A DNA stretch of 64,000 bases, from NCBI GenBank assembly GCA_029465975.1, contig CM055754.1:6335604-6399603 (forward strand), written 5' to 3'. How positions within the stretch are numbered: position 1 is the stretch's first letter; every line of letters starts with the position of its first letter. Source of the stretch: Dallia pectoralis. Taxonomy: Eukaryota > Chordata > Actinopteri > Esociformes > Umbridae. The notes under the pieces were generated by a model. It was given only the letters and a program-made list of their open reading frames with translations, had not been told where the DNA came from and did no database searches. The position numbers were made by a program, and so were the translations under genes. This document shows positions 41,401-54,555 of the stretch, in pieces.

Positions 41401-44115
41401 CTTGTGGAATGCTGTATGATTAAACTTTACAATAATTCAAGCCGAACGATAGTATAAAGATAGTACTTGACAGTGACAATCATGAACGCAGTAATAATGT
41501 GTCTTCAAAACATTACATGCTTTGGACACACAACAATAATTTTACATTGAATGCTTCAGTTTATAGGGAAGAGTTTAGGGAAAGGATCCAACATTGTGAT
41601 ATATTTTTTTAAAACCATCTAGCAACTAAATTACAGCATAGATTTAAGATATTATGTTGGCTAGTTTTGGGGTTAGCCAGGGATGCAACAGATATGCAAT
41701 GCTTCTCCTGCCACACATCTGAAAATCTACAGAAAGGCAAAGACAGAGCATTTAGCTAAAGGATGGATGGATGATCAGACTTTCAGATAAAAAATAATGT
41801 GCAACTCGTAATTTGAAATCTCATGGTCAATGACACCTGCCTTTCTTGAATCAAAGACCATATTTATCACCATTTTTTCCCCTCAGTGTGAAAATGCAGG
41901 CGCAGAATAAGATAAGGAATAACATTGTTGTTATAAGCAAATAGGAACCCAGACTAAAGGTGTTTGACAAATTCTTGAAATGACTTTCATTCAATAATAA
42001 TTTAAAAAAAAGAATGACAAATTATAGGGGCATACTCATTTAAACAGGAATGTTATTCTGGTTGAGTTAAATGGTTTAAGACATAATTAATTAATCATAT
42101 TGACAACACCTATGTGTACACACAATACATAGACAACAGCATTGATGAGCTTTGGTAGTCACTGTAGACACCATCACCAAAACATTGGCTAAAACCATAT
42201 CGGTAAGTTCACCGCCTAGCAAAGACGGAACAACAACTGTACAAAACTACTATAAAATATTGCTTTAGTGCAACCGCAAAGGATAAATGAAAATAATGTC
42301 ATGCAAAAACACAATACATTTGGCCATGCGTCCAATTCTGGTCAGCGTTTGCCGTATGAAAAACAAAGAGCTATGCAACGTAACAACAGTATGTATGAAG
42401 CACAGATGTACACAAACAACTGGAGCAGGATGGAAGGGTTTTGTTGTTGTGGGTCGGACGTACCTGCCATAAGACCCACTTCTGCGGCTGAAGTGATGAG
42501 TAGAAGAGAGCTTCAGACACAGGTCTCTCGCACTCAACCACAAGGACATATACAGACCCCCTTTCAAACTTGCTCAACCACACACGCGCTGGAATACATT
42601 GCCATCATAGACGCAAACACACACACTCTGGCATATAATGCCAACACCCACGCAAACACACGCTGGCGTATTATGCCCACACTCAAATACACTGGCATAC
42701 ATTAGTACCGTAATACTTAGTATAGAGGAACCAACTGAATTACCTTAACGATAACAGCGCTATCAACAAATTATATTTAACAACGTCACAAAATGTGTTT
42801 TGCGGCTTATAGACCGGAAATTACACTAATTCAGGCAAAAGAAGCCCCAACTAAGTAGTGAGTGCTGTACATGCTCATACTTTTCAGTTGGCCAACATTT
42901 CTAAAACTCCTTTTTTGTGTTGGTCTTAAGTAATATTCTAATTTTCGGAGATACTGAATTTGGGATTTTCATTAGTTGTCAGTTTTAATCATCACAATTA
43001 AATGAAATAAACATTTGAAATATATCAGTGTGTGTGTAATGAATTAATATAATATCAAAGTTTCACTTTTTGAATGGAATTACTGAAATAAATCAACTTC
43101 TTGATGATATTCTAATTATATGACCAGCACCTGTATTAAGGAATGCCATTGTTTTAGCTGACGTTTGCCTACAGGCCAAGCACAAACGTGAACATAGACT
43201 GTGTGTACTAGAAGTCCTTTAAGGTAAGTTCTTAGGGCCCAATCATTTCCCAAAAATCTTATTTTGATCAATATTGAGATCACAATTTTTTTGCACAATT
43301 ATTGATTGATTTCAGAGACAACATATTTTTCTTGCACTTTCACATTTAAATCAACAGACAACTGCTTTCACTTCCATGTTGTGCTACATTCCTGTTAATA
43401 TACTAATCAAATCGTTGCATCAAAATCTAACCGCCCAATGAAGTGCATCATCTCCTAGAAACAAAATATACATTTTAATTGCACCAAAAATACAGGCCGA
43501 CTAAAAATAAATATGCCATTCCATATGCAAAAAAATCCAAAATTCAGCTTATACAAAAAAGGTTGATGCTGGCAAGAACATGGACTCAGTGAGGTTCCCT
43601 TAGCAACGTTATTCTTTTTGGCCTTCATGCATTCATCATGCTTTACTTCGTGGTGTTTTTTCAGGTGGTTGAACAAGTTACTTGTGGTGCTGTTCTGCAC
43701 GGACACAATTCTAAAGCACCCTGTGCAAATGATTTGTTGCTGTTTAACATCACTTGCCCTAATTCCAAAATGCTAAGAAACAACTGATAAATATTTGTTT
43801 GAGGGAATAACTTTAACTTCTGCTCCAGACATCTGATTTTCCTTCTGCCCGTCTGCTCTCTGTTGGGTATTACTCAGGCTGTTGCCGGAAAAGGCTTGTG
43901 CAGCCAACTATCCCCCCTACTGGCTTAGAAAGTTCTGGAAGCACTTGATTTTTTTTATGCAGCAGGGTTTTCTGTGAGCAGAGCATGCATTTTAAATGGC
44001 AATATCACAGTCGATCATGTTCATTTAATTGGGGGAAGCCAAAATAATACACGATCAATATTCAATTCATTGTGCAGCCCTAACCCAGAGCGTTAAGCAG
44101 TTCCAGGTCAGAAAG

Positions 44116-44146
<31 letters not shown>

Positions 44147-47100
44147 CATATAACAACCCTTTGCACACTTTGACACCTCTTCTACATTTTTGGGTTACTG
44201 GTTGTGTCCAGGCAGAAGATTTTCACTTTATCCAAATAGTTGCAACAGTGGACCCTGAGGTTTTATACAGAAATGTGCAATTAAAAATTAGATCGCAAGA
44301 AAATGGAATTAAATAAAACGGACTTCATAGGGGCCTCAGAATACATTACCTTAAAATCTATATTTTGGGAAAAGCAGGAAAGTTTCAAACTCATTCTGCA
44401 GTGGTATGTGTGTGTGCCAAAGACAGTTTAGCAGGGTTTCCCAAGCTGGGGAACTAGGGCCTCTGGGGGTACTTGGCCTATCCACAGGGAATACTTTAAA
44501 ACGCTCTTGACACCATAGGCATACTAGTGAAATTAACATGAAGGGTACCTAAAGGTTACTTCAAGCAGAGCAAAATTATTTTGGTGGCAAATTAACTGAA
44601 AAAGTTTGGGAACTACTGCTCCAGACCAGAAATAGGTCACTGTGTTCCCCCAAACAACTTGCTAAGACACATATGTACATGGTGCAACAGGTATAAACTG
44701 TAACCTACATTCCCGAACCTGTTAACAGAGAGCTGCCTGAGGCAGCTCAAAAAGTACAAACTGCCAATGGCATGATGATAAATGTCTACACAGCCATCAA
44801 TGAGCCAATCCTGACCTCCATCACCATCTGGCATGCTGCAACCACTGTCAAGGATAGAGACTGCAATGCATCATCCACTCTGTGAAGTGGATCATTGGAT
44901 GTAAGCTGTCGTCCCTCAACGATCTGTTCAAAGTCAGGTCACTGAGGCGGTCAGCGAAGAATGAGGCAGACCCATCAGGGTTACGAACTATTCAGAACTC
45001 AAGAGGTCTATCAAGACCAAAACATCTCACCACAACTTCTTCCCCAGAGTCAAAGCCTCTAGCACTAGACAACCCTAATAGATTGTTACATTGTGAAGTG
45101 TAAAGCTGAGCATAGAGACTATTTTACAGTGGTTACGTAATGATCGACTTCAGCAGAATCAAGAGCTGGGGCACCCATTTTCTGTGACGATTTTGAGATA
45201 TAAATATAATATTACATTATAGACATCTTTAAATAGAAATACCTTTCCAGGCAGAGTACTGTGTTTCAATATCCAAAATAATCATAGCTTTGAAAACATA
45301 GAATTGGACAGAAAGAAAAAACAGACAGCAAATCTTTGGATATTGAATAATTATAAATAAATAATAAAGACGCAATCTCAATCTAAAAGGAGTACCTAGT
45401 GGATGGTCGGCATAGTCTGGCCTTTGGATGTCACTCGGCACAGGCCTCCTGGGAATCTAAATAGGAAACCAATGACAGAAGAGATTGATTACAAAAAGCT
45501 GAGAAAAAGGATGAACAAGGTTAGCGTTTTTCGTGCATGATCACAGATAAGAACATACAGCCCTGAACCCAAGTGTGGCACAACATTATTTGGGGAGCTT
45601 CCCCTATTCTTCTCTGACTAACATCTCTGAGTAACATCCCAAAATAATGATGTTGCCACCACCATGCTTCACCGTAGGGATGGTATTGGGCAGGTGTTGA
45701 CCAGTGCCAGGTTCCCACCAGACATGACACTTGGCATTCAGGCCAAAAAGTATTATTAGTGTGCCATCAAGCCAACCGGCTTTAGGTGTCTTTTGGCAAA
45801 CACCAAGAGAGTTGTCCTGCGCTTTTTAACTAAGCTATTATATATAAAAAAATATAACAGCATGTTAGCCTCATTAGAAATGCCCAAAAAACTTACAAGT
45901 GGGTAATGTGGGCGTAGTTTTCCTGTATATCGGTAACCAGGCCATGGGTCTGTGTTGGTGTCATTCTCCAAACAGTTCTGAGCCTCATTCTGGTTTTTAT
46001 CGTCTTCTGAAAAAATATGTATTCAACATTAAAGTAGTATAAATAAATTTGCTTTCAAAGTGTGAATAAAATAAATGTAATTGCAATCTTGTTCTAATAA
46101 ATCTATGAAAAATCTAGACAAATCACACACCGGAAAACAGTTATTGTTATAGGTTTACTGCAGAAGAACACTTAAAAAAAATGCTAGCTAGACCATTGAT
46201 CATTAATCTACAATAAAACAGAAAGCTACAACTACACAAGCTAAAAAACTAAAACATGAGACATGTCTGTCATTATTGAGTGACATTATTGTGTGGTATT
46301 GGTAAAAATAATGCATGAAATTAGAAACTGTGTATAGAAACAAAGTGTAAGTAAATATGGACTTCCACATCTCTCACATCATCTAAAGTTGCTGTAGACT
46401 CCCCCCCTATAATTACTATAATTGACAATTTTCTGTGCCGGGGAAAATGTGATTTTAGGGCAAAATCCCAGCAAATATTCGTACCCCTGTTCAACCCATT
46501 TACACCAGAGTACTAAGCCTTGTCTCAGAAGAGCTACCACTACAAGATGGAAAAAACATGTATGAAACTTGGTGGTTTTAATAATGGGATCAATAACAGA
46601 AAGATCTGTTGTGTTAAAAAAAATTGGACAGGGCTGGTCTACATGACATTGTTAGATACCTACTTGCTTTTTTGTGGAGCTGCTTGTGTGTCCCCCAACT
46701 CCCTTTGAAGCACTCCTGAATCAGAAGACAAGAGAAAAACAATCTGTGGAATTAGAGTTGTGCACACTTGCTGATTATAAACAGGGTCTACACATTATAT
46801 ACACACTGTTTAGATGGATTTCCCATTTGCACCATGAAAAGTCCCACATGCAGTTCAAAAAAAGAAATTGGCAAGTCAGCGAAGTATACAAAGACGTGGA
46901 TATAGCAAGAGGAAAGTACTTTCTTAACCCTATCGATAATCAATATTATAGACTCCAATGAATTAAGTGACGTAAACAGGCATTTACTTTCTCAACCGCT
47001 AGACATAAAAGTATGTTCCAAGTCACATGGGGGTACAGGCCAAAGTACCACAGCTTAAAGCTACGATGCATCACAGACTACCCACCTACCACTTATATTT

Positions 47101-48264
47101 GGTACATTGGCAATAAACCAAAACCCCCTGAGATGCTGTAATGCTATTATGAAATGGCAACGCAATTAGTGGTACCAAGTGATGTCATACCCATGTAAAG
47201 GCCACATACTAGATATCATCAAATTACAACAGGTTGCCCATTTGCACCCCATGCAAGGAATTCGAGTGAAACCCAGATCCAATTGGATTGTTGCAAACAA
47301 TGACAGCTTTTTTGACAGTGATAAAAGTCAATAATTGAGCAACTGAAGTACGAATTTGGTAAAGTTTTTAATGTAAGCTATGTTTTAGCAATACAATTGA
47401 GCCTTTCCATTGTTTATAGACTCTTTATTAAGACTCTTAATTTAGTGACAAAGTGTTAGGATTTAGCTACTGATTTTGACTATTTGTGAAAACATGCAGA
47501 AGGGACTTTTATCCTGATAACCACTAACCCAGATGCATGCATGCATTTAAGGAAAATAAACAATTAAGACAATAACTGACAGGCACATGAAGCAGTAAAA
47601 TAAAAAGAGTCTATACGAGTTTGAACAAAACATCTACGGCAAACTCAATTAGCTCAGTTAACTGTAGTTACCAGCCAACCATTCATTCATTCAATCAATC
47701 CAATGTCAATGAGCACGTTTGGTTAAAAACAGGCAAAGTAGAAGTAACCGGTTAGCCAGATAGAAAGGTGAAACCTAGCAACCTGAAAGTAGAGCTAAAT
47801 AACTAGCTAATTAGTTAAATAACCCAGAACGAACAAAAAGCATAGTCAATAAATGACTACAGTCCAAATGCAATTAGTTGTTAACGTGAATGTGTGTTTG
47901 CAGACCCTTGCTTGTAGTTTAGGTCTCACGCAGACGACATTAACTACCTCTGTCTGTAGCTAGTTAGCTATGGAAACTTGGTATGCTAATCTGGTTAGCT
48001 AAAGCCAATGTATTGGTGAGGAAAGGCTGCTAGCTATTGTCGGCGCTAGCTAGCTAGCCAGCTAGCGACCTCGTGATGAAGGATGCTGGGCCGCTATGTG
48101 TCATAATATCATATCCCCCCAAATTAAATAAATTATAACACACGCAGTACCTGAGAGCAGAAGTAGGAGCCCTGTATCCCGAGCTTGATACAGGTCGGAC
48201 ACTGTAGTTTCGCCTCGCTGCTGCAGCCTTCTGTCTCGCATTCCCGTGCGTCGATAGCCGCCAT
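38467..48264 (-). CDS. metap1: Methionine aminopeptidase 1, complete
   Basis: Removes the initiator methionine from nascent proteins in the cytosol at the ribosome. Eleven exons on the minus strand: 48264-48151, 46715-46664, 46006-45897, 45456-45396, 40662-40571, 40469-40386, 40267-40129, 39290-39159, 39069-38926, 38809-38744, 38633-38467; sum 1161 nt, 386 aa, equal to the human length. The N-terminal zinc-finger region has Cys9, 14, 22, 25, 36, 40 and His48, 52 (the second exon is only 52 nt). The pita-bread catalytic domain retains His202, metal ligands Asp219, Asp230, His293, Glu326 and Glu357, and His300 (motifs NVDITVYHNGYHGDLNET, SYCGHGIHKLFH, TIEPMICEGG, AQFEHTLLV). No defects. The region least like human METAP1 is the linker in exon 3 (KDDKNQNEAQNCLEND), as expected for a variable linker. 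Its start lies 415 bp from that of eif4e, divergently. Confidence 0.97.
39683..39900 (+). repeat. Block in metap1 intron 7 with inverted partner at 29035-29245
   Basis: Reverse complement of 29035-29245: shared gttaagttattg, aatattt, ctgcagccaac, caaacaatgtctt and ggttctcaaagttctggaataatca (written in part). Colinear with the 37545-38000 pair but separated from it by the four metap1 3' exons. Confidence 0.7.
43190..44082 (-). mobile_element. hAT-type transposon remnant with BED zinc finger
   Basis: In metap1 intron 4. The right end at ~44062-44082 (complement CAGGGCTGCACAATGAATTG) is the typical hAT terminus of fish elements. Reading inward on the minus strand at 43730-43610 gives ICTGCFRIVSVQNSTTSNLF then NHLKKHHEVKHDEC, a BED-type zinc finger (CxxC ... 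H...H). The left end near 43200-43310 has related tgatcaatattgag/ttgcacaattattg text. The catalytic part is missing. Confidence 0.75.
44431..44620. mobile_element. hAT-like MITE
   Basis: About 190 bp in metap1 intron 4 with ends cagggtttcccaagctgggg and, complemented, cagtagttcccaaactttt. No coding capacity. The terminal CAGNGGTTCCCAA-type pattern is typical of hAT-derived MITEs. Confidence 0.65.
44640..45100 (+). mobile_element. LINE ORF2 C-terminal remnant
   Basis: Broken plus-strand frames read INEPILTSITIWH, VKDRDCNASST, KWIIGCKLSSLNDLFKVRSL and RRSAKNEADPS, resembling the post-RT C-terminus of fish L2/Rex-like LINEs (..IIG..L.SL.D.....L..A..I..D.SHP). Frameshifts and stops; inactive. 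Confidence 0.6.
45530..45830 (-). mobile_element. DNA-transposon-derived repeat (Tc1-like family)
   Basis: Contains gatgttgccaccaccatgcttcaccgtagg-type text (short blocks), tgacacttggcattcaggcc and tcttttggcaaac, a widespread fish repeat. In metap1 intron 3; no intact frame. Confidence 0.6.
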
Positions 48265-48679
48265 GCCTGCAGTCTGGTTGGGTGCGCTCAGACTGGGGAG
48301 TGAAAGTGGACCGTGTGTCCGGTGACGGTTGGTCGGTCGGTCGGTCGGCGTCAGCTCGAGGAGACCGCCTCGCGAGCGGTGCCTGTGTGCGTGCAGTGCT
48401 CTCGTGCACATGACTCAGGATATATTACACATTCATAATAGCTATATATGTAGCTGTTAGGTTATAATATATGGTGGGGGAAAAAATGCATGTGAGCGTT
48501 TATATAGTAAACGGCGGCTTTGTATTTAGGATGCATGATTACAAAATATTATGTATGAGTTTAATTTCATGTACATAAAGTATTTCAATGAACTTTTTCA
48601 CGCATGTCCAAAAAGTACGTGTCACGTGGGTCGCTCTTGTCCAATGAATGTCGACGTTACCATACGTAGAATGTGGAAG
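48265..48679. promoter_or_regulatory. Shared divergent promoter of metap1 and eif4e
   Basis: Only 415 bp separate the two start codons. The metap1 side is GC/CpG-rich (48280-48410, with a ggtcggtcggtcggtcgg run). The eif4e side has a CACGTG E-box at 48623-48628, a CCAAT box at 48641-48645 and an AAGATGGCG YY1-type motif overlapping the eif4e start. No TATA box in the normal position. Human METAP1 and EIF4E are also neighbours in divergent orientation but far apart. Confidence 0.75.
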
Positions 48680-51600
48680 ATGGCGACCGCGGAGCCGGTG
48701 AGTGTATATATACTGGCCAAAATATTTATTTTATTGAAATCCATTTACCAACACACATTATTTATGGACATATACTAGTAAAAGCTCGAATATAATGGCT
48801 TGAAATGAAATGCATGTGTACTTTGTCCTATTTTCTTTCTATTTTTGCCCTGTAAAAACTTTCTCTGCCACGACCCATGCGAGGGGAATAATCATAATGG
48901 CATTGTGAATTACCCAAATAGCTAACTAGCCTGCAGGCAAGTTCGTGGTAACAGCTGTTAAATCCGCTAGGTTGGACATTTGTGTGGACTTACAATGTTA
49001 CATTTAGACATTGTATTTTTTGTGTTCAACAAATGGGTTTTTATGAAAGTGAGTATTTGTTTATCTAGACGCGGCCACCATGGTGGGCTTATTTGCCTTT
49101 ACTCAGCGGGTTGGATGTGCCAAAGCTAGATATGTCAATGACATGTTTTTGTTAAGGAGTGAGGACAACCGAGAGGGGACGGCTGTCTGTAGTGACCCCG
49201 CCTAGACCAGTACATGATTTGTCAGTGAGATATCTCACCCCCTCCTACGGACAGGGGCAATACGATTACCATAGTGCCCCCCCCCCCTCAATAGAATAAA
49301 ATGTTTAATTGATATTAAATTACATTTATTGAGCTTCTGGAATAATGATCTCCCAACATTTAGGCTGCACGTTTTGGCAGCTCTACAAACAATTTGGACA
49401 GCTTATGACAATTTCAATAAGTGCTAATGGGGGCTTGGTGTAAAGGGCATTGCTGTGGCATTAAAAATATACTGCCATTTCTATAAAAATAAATAATTAG
49501 TTGTTTAACCTTCTATCGTGGTTTTATTTCACAGTCTTAATTTTAGATGCACGATTCACGCCTAGTTCACGCTTCTGATTGGCTATAAGTGCAGTGTTTT
49601 TGATGCGTTGTCCAACCAGTAGTGAATTTAAGCAGAAGTGTATGGGAATATGATTACATTAGAGGCATTATTGCAGCCACACTCAGATCCAGACCCAGAT
49701 CACCGTACAATAATACATGCATACATTTGCATAATTATTCCGTGAACATTTGGCCAAAATCAACCATATTCCATTAACCTGTTCACAAATTAGCTGTTGA
49801 TCATACAATCGCCCTGGAATTTCAACAACCTTTATCTCACTTCCCTTTTGCTGGCCAAACTTGTTTCTGGGTTAGACGGCAGACATAATAGCTGGCCTTA
49901 TAATATACTTTTTCCTGTAATTTAATGGTCACCTGGCCATGACTATCGCTTCCTGCAAGCAGTAAATTGCCAAATAAGTGTACTGTCAGTAGAGACCTTG
50001 GAGGAAACTTAGGGGACAAGGGGTTTCATGTAATCTTTTAGCATTTAATTATCTGATTCTATTTGATTAATATGGTATTGTTCATACAAATATTATGGTT
50101 TAATATACTAACATGTATCGTTCTACGCTGTTGCCAATCAACATTTCACTAATATTTTAATCAAATATTGAACTTTGTGCTGCTTTCTGTCCAGAGCAGT
50201 GAGTAACAGGTCTTGACTGTGTAGTCATGGGTAATGGTAAGCAAGGCAAGTGCATGCTGGGATTGCACTTTGTTTTGAATAGCCAAAGACACGACAGTCC
50301 TGCAACACTTGTTATTTGAAATTGTGTTTTCCCAGGAGATCAATTCAAATCTACCCCAGAATGCTGAAGAAGGATTGGAAGCAGGGACTGGTCAGGAGAT
50401 AGTGAGCCCTGAGAGCTATATAAAACATCCCCTCCAGAACAAGTAAGTTAACAGGAGTGTTTGTTACAGGCTTCCGCTCTGTAGTATGTCATGTTTACTG
50501 CTAAAAGTAGATAATGTAGTAGATCTCAACAGTTTGCTCTGCTGTTTGGCATAGTCACTTCAGGCTTGTACAGGTAATTTACCTTTTTGAGCTTACTTAC
50601 TTACTTACTTTACAGTAATATTGTAAAACACCCAGAGACCTGGATCCAAAACCATGTATTAATTCTGGTTGTATGTTACTAAGAGAGTTTATACCACAGG
50701 GTGGGGTTGTCTGTGTGTAAATACCAACCATGCATTACGCTTTGTTAACACAGTCAAGCTCAGGTGGAATTCTGTATTTGACATTGAGTGAATATGGCAC
50801 AATGCAGTCAACTATGTGCCAAAATGTTTTCCTCCTCACACACAAGTTCCTAATTAGCTTTGAGCCTAATGTGCTATTGATTATGTTTGTTTACGGAGTG
50901 TTTAATTAGCTAGTGTTTATGTCATGCAAATTCCACTTCTGTTTGGCTTCAACAGATGGTCTCTGTGGTTCTTCAAAAATGATAAGAGCAAAACATGGCA
51001 GGCCAACCTTCGCCTCATCTCCAAGTTTGACACAGTTGAAGATTTCTGGGCGTACGAATCAAATCGCAAAATGTGTCCTGATTTCAATTCAGTTGTTTTA
51101 TGTAACTATACTGTATTTTTGCGTTATACTAACATAATTATCTTGTAATTTCAGTCTCTATAATCATATTCAGCTGTCAAGCAATCTGCTATCTGGGTGT
51201 GATTACTCACTTTTTAAGGTATGTCTGAGAAGGAGGTTCTCACAGTTCAGTTTTCAGATGGTATTCAAACTTTATCATACTGAGTGTATAAACAATGGGA
51301 TCATTTATATAACCACCAGCTGATTATGTTACTAACTTGCATTGGTTGCCATGGTTTCCCTAAAATACTACATAGAGGGAACTTATACTTAAAGAAATGG
51401 GGCTCTTGGATAATCTTCTGGATACTCCCCAATAAAAACAATTACAATACTGATAACCGGGCCGGTTCTAGAGAATTAATAGGTTATGGCTAAAAAATTT
51501 GCAAATCTAACAAATCTTATTTTGTTGCGTAGGCCTGAACCCAGGGGATATATTATCATATATTTATTATTATCATCTATTTTATCACGAAAACAGAAAT

Positions 51601-53111
51601 GTTTGTAGCTTAGCGGCACAAATCTTTTCATTGTGCTTGTATACCTGTGTATCCTGTACGACAATAATCTTGAAACTTCAGGGGGTTTTCTGTGAGATTA
51701 CCAAGAATTGGAGCGGAAAGATCAAATTTACCTATTGAGTGTATTTGTGAATACATTTTTGGTTTTATTTTAGGCCAACGTATGAAACATTAGCTGATTG
51801 TGATGAATATTACCACAACCACTGCCCATAGAGCATTTCTTATACAGACCAGAACCATCCAAATATCATGTTTTGCATTGATCTTTTGTGCATAATGCTA
51901 TACGTAAAGTCACAAAAGCACCTAATGACACACTTAGCTGTTCAAGTGGTCCGAGGCAGTTAGAAAATGTGTGATATTCACGCTCCTTTTGATGCGTTCA
52001 GCCTTGAAATGCTTTTGGAGAACGAGTGTTAAACACTTAAGCTGGGTTTCCTCTGATGTGGCAGGATGGCATCGAGCCAATGTGGGAGGATGAACGAAAC
52101 AAGCGCGGTGGGCGCTGGCTGATCACACTCAGCAAGCAGCAACGGAGACAAGACCTGGACCGCTTCTGGCTTGAAACCGTGAGTTAGTGTGGGTGTACGT
52201 CTGCAGCTTAATCCCAAATGAACCCCATTTCACCCCACCCGCTGTCCTCTGTTTGCATAGCCAAGCGAGCATTTGCCAATTACACAAGTGACACACACAC
52301 ACGCAAAGCACCTATTCAATTAAATGTTCACTACTATTAATGAGGCTTATGACTTGATAGCAAGGATTTGTCCATTTTAAATGTATGCTTGTTTTAAAAT
52401 AAATGGTGGACCATGAATTACATCATTCAAGTATAGACTGTGTCCCTGAGTGTATGTGTTTTATTAAACCCTTATTATTCGACCCCTAAGCAGTAAGCAC
52501 GATGAGCCCTAGAAGCAACACGTGAGCATGGCAATGCAGACTAATGTGTAGGGAAAAGGGTCTGGACTCAGATTCATTGTGTGGCCAGACATTTCCGACG
52601 GAAATCCAGTTTTAACCCAACGAGTTGATGGATTTAAAATATCTGTGATGCCAGGGAAATGTTAATGTATGGTTTCTTATTTTTCCATGGCACCGTACCT
52701 ACCCAGCTTCTCTGCCTTGTTGGAGAGGCTTTTGATGACCATAGTGATGAAGTGTGTGGGGCAGTTGTCAATATTCGCACAAAAGGGGACAAAATAGCCA
52801 TCTGGACAGCAGACTTTGACAACAGAGAAGCCATTACACATATAGGGTAAGTTAGATGAATGTGAAGTCGCTCTAATAAAGTCATCAAACCGAGCAAATA
52901 TGAATGCATACTGGAGTGTCTAACGTTTGTGAAAGAGTCTTTTGTTGTCGCTGTTTCATTACTGCTGTTCAAATCCCCGTCTGTGCGTGTTTACAGGAGA
53001 GTGTATAAGGAGAGATTGGGAATTCCAATGAAGATGACGATTGGCTACCAGTCTCACTCTGACACTTCCACCAAGAGTGGCTCCACAACCAAAAACAAAT
53101 TTGTGGTCTGA
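48680..53111 (+). CDS. eif4e: Translation initiation factor eIF4E, complete
   Basis: Binds the mRNA 7-methylguanosine cap and eIF4G, the rate-limiting step of cap-dependent translation. Seven exons: 48680-48697, 50336-50442, 50956-51051, 51155-51218, 52065-52178, 52707-52846, 52997-53111; 654 nt, 217 aa, the same length and numbering as human eIF4E. Cap-stacking Trp56 and Trp102, Glu103, Trp166 and phosphate-contacting Arg157 and Lys162 are present, as are the eIF4G/4E-BP contact elements (HPLQN at 37-41, Trp73) and the MNK site Ser209 in KSGSTTKNKFVV. The N-terminus (residues 7-31) is the only strongly divergent part. The 6-codon first exon (MATAEP) matches the vertebrate gene. An in-frame upstream ATG (48671) would add MWK; I chose the ATG at 48680 by family. 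Fish have several eIF4E1 paralogues; which one this is cannot be settled here. Confidence 0.96.
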
Positions 53112-53227
53112 AAATGTACCAGGTGCCATTTTGATTTTTGTCTTCTCTACTTTGTGGGTGCATTTTGTTTACTTGTCTGCAATGACTGCGTGACACAATC
53201 TGAGAAACTCGTATACCAAAGCTCAAA

Positions 53228-53233
53228 AATAAA
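53228..53233 (+). terminator. Candidate proximal eif4e poly(A) signal
   Basis: AATAAA 117 nt after the stop codon. A second AATAAA at 53815-53820 could give a longer 3' UTR of about 0.7 kb. Confidence 0.4.
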
Positions 53234-53814
53234 GAAATCCATGGACTTCCGAACACTCATGCTACATGGACACACTACAAAGCCACACACACACACACAC
53301 ACACACAAACATGAAAACCTCAACACACATAGGAAGACTGTTCAAAGTAGGAACAAAGTAGTACTTGTCCTGAGTGCTCTTAAAACTACAATTATTATTT
53401 TGATTTATTTAATGGCGGGAAATTCAGAGAGATTTGTGTTTAAAACGAGCATGTATCTCTCTGTCCCTTTATAGCATTGGAATTGCTGCAATTCTTAAAG
53501 ATGTTATGGCGTATTAATTTATTCTATCAATGAGCTTTTTAGCTTTTTGGACCTCTGCTCTGGCCTTAATCGTGAAGTGCATGCAACAAAGCCTTTCTAA
53601 TCATTTCATCAATCATTTAGTCTGTGTTAACATGATTTGAACTTTGGTTTTGCAATTCAGTAGAAGGTGTTTTTATATTGTGGCATACATTTTGCAACTT
53701 GTAATTTGTACATTCCTTGTTTGGTTTGGTATTACACTGATGCTGTATTGCAGTTTACACATCTTGGTTTGGATCTTTTGCCTGCAACAAAAACACAGCA
53801 CTAACAAGTCTTAA

Positions 53815-53820
53815 AATAAA
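53815..53820 (+). terminator. Candidate distal eif4e poly(A) signal
   Basis: AATAAA in ttaaaataaagatctt, ~700 nt after the stop codon, followed by a T/G-containing stretch. Longer 3' UTRs are usual for eIF4E mRNAs. Confidence 0.4.
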
Positions 53821-54388
53821 GATCTTCTGTGAATTTAGCTCATTTGTAATAAGATGTATTATAAAGTATACACAAAGCATTTAAAAAGAGAGTCGCAATT
53901 GTTTTGGCTCAGCATTTCAGGCTTTTTTAAGATTAAAGCATTGCGTTGTGAAATATAGCTCACGTACCATGACGAAGAGCTGCTCTCAGGTCACAATGGT
54001 GCATTTACAGCAGGAAATAGCCAGCACGATACCATGTGTCCAAGAACAGCCATTGTCTATTGGCCACATATCACACTCCCTTGTGCCTTATTGCTTACTT
54101 ATCAACTGGATTGTTTGAATCATAAATGCTGATTGGCTTGTAGCTGTGGTATATGAGACTATACACATCTGACATTGCATACATTATAAAGAAGAAAAAA
54201 ACGTTAGTGAATGGCCGTGTGTAAACAATGGAAGGCCTATAGAGTTGGAACCAATTATATAAAGGTAAAAGTCTAGTCATTGGGTCATTTAACATTTTAA
54301 GTGCTGGAATACAAAGACAAAAACCACAAGATGTCACTTTCCAAATTCGTTTGGAGTTCACTGTCGGTCAAATAAGGTTGTATAATGT

Positions 54389-54555
54389 CAGGGCTGCCCA
54401 ACGTGCTCCTGGAGATGTTCTGTATTGTTGGTTTTCTCCCTCTGATTTTGGTGATTCTAATTAGATAAAGGAAATGCATAATCAGGTTATTCACAATTCC
54501 GCTTTGAAAGAACCTCAGGACAGTAGATCTCCAGGAACAGGGTGGGCCAGCCCTG
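54389..54555. mobile_element. hAT-like MITE, 167 bp
   Basis: Terminal inverted repeats of about 27 bp: CAGGGCTGCCCAACGTGCTC at the left and, complemented, CAGGGCTGGCCCACCCTGTT at the right, both continuing into ctggagat. Flanks (tataatgt / gtatatgc) are only roughly alike, so the target duplication has decayed. Confidence 0.8.
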
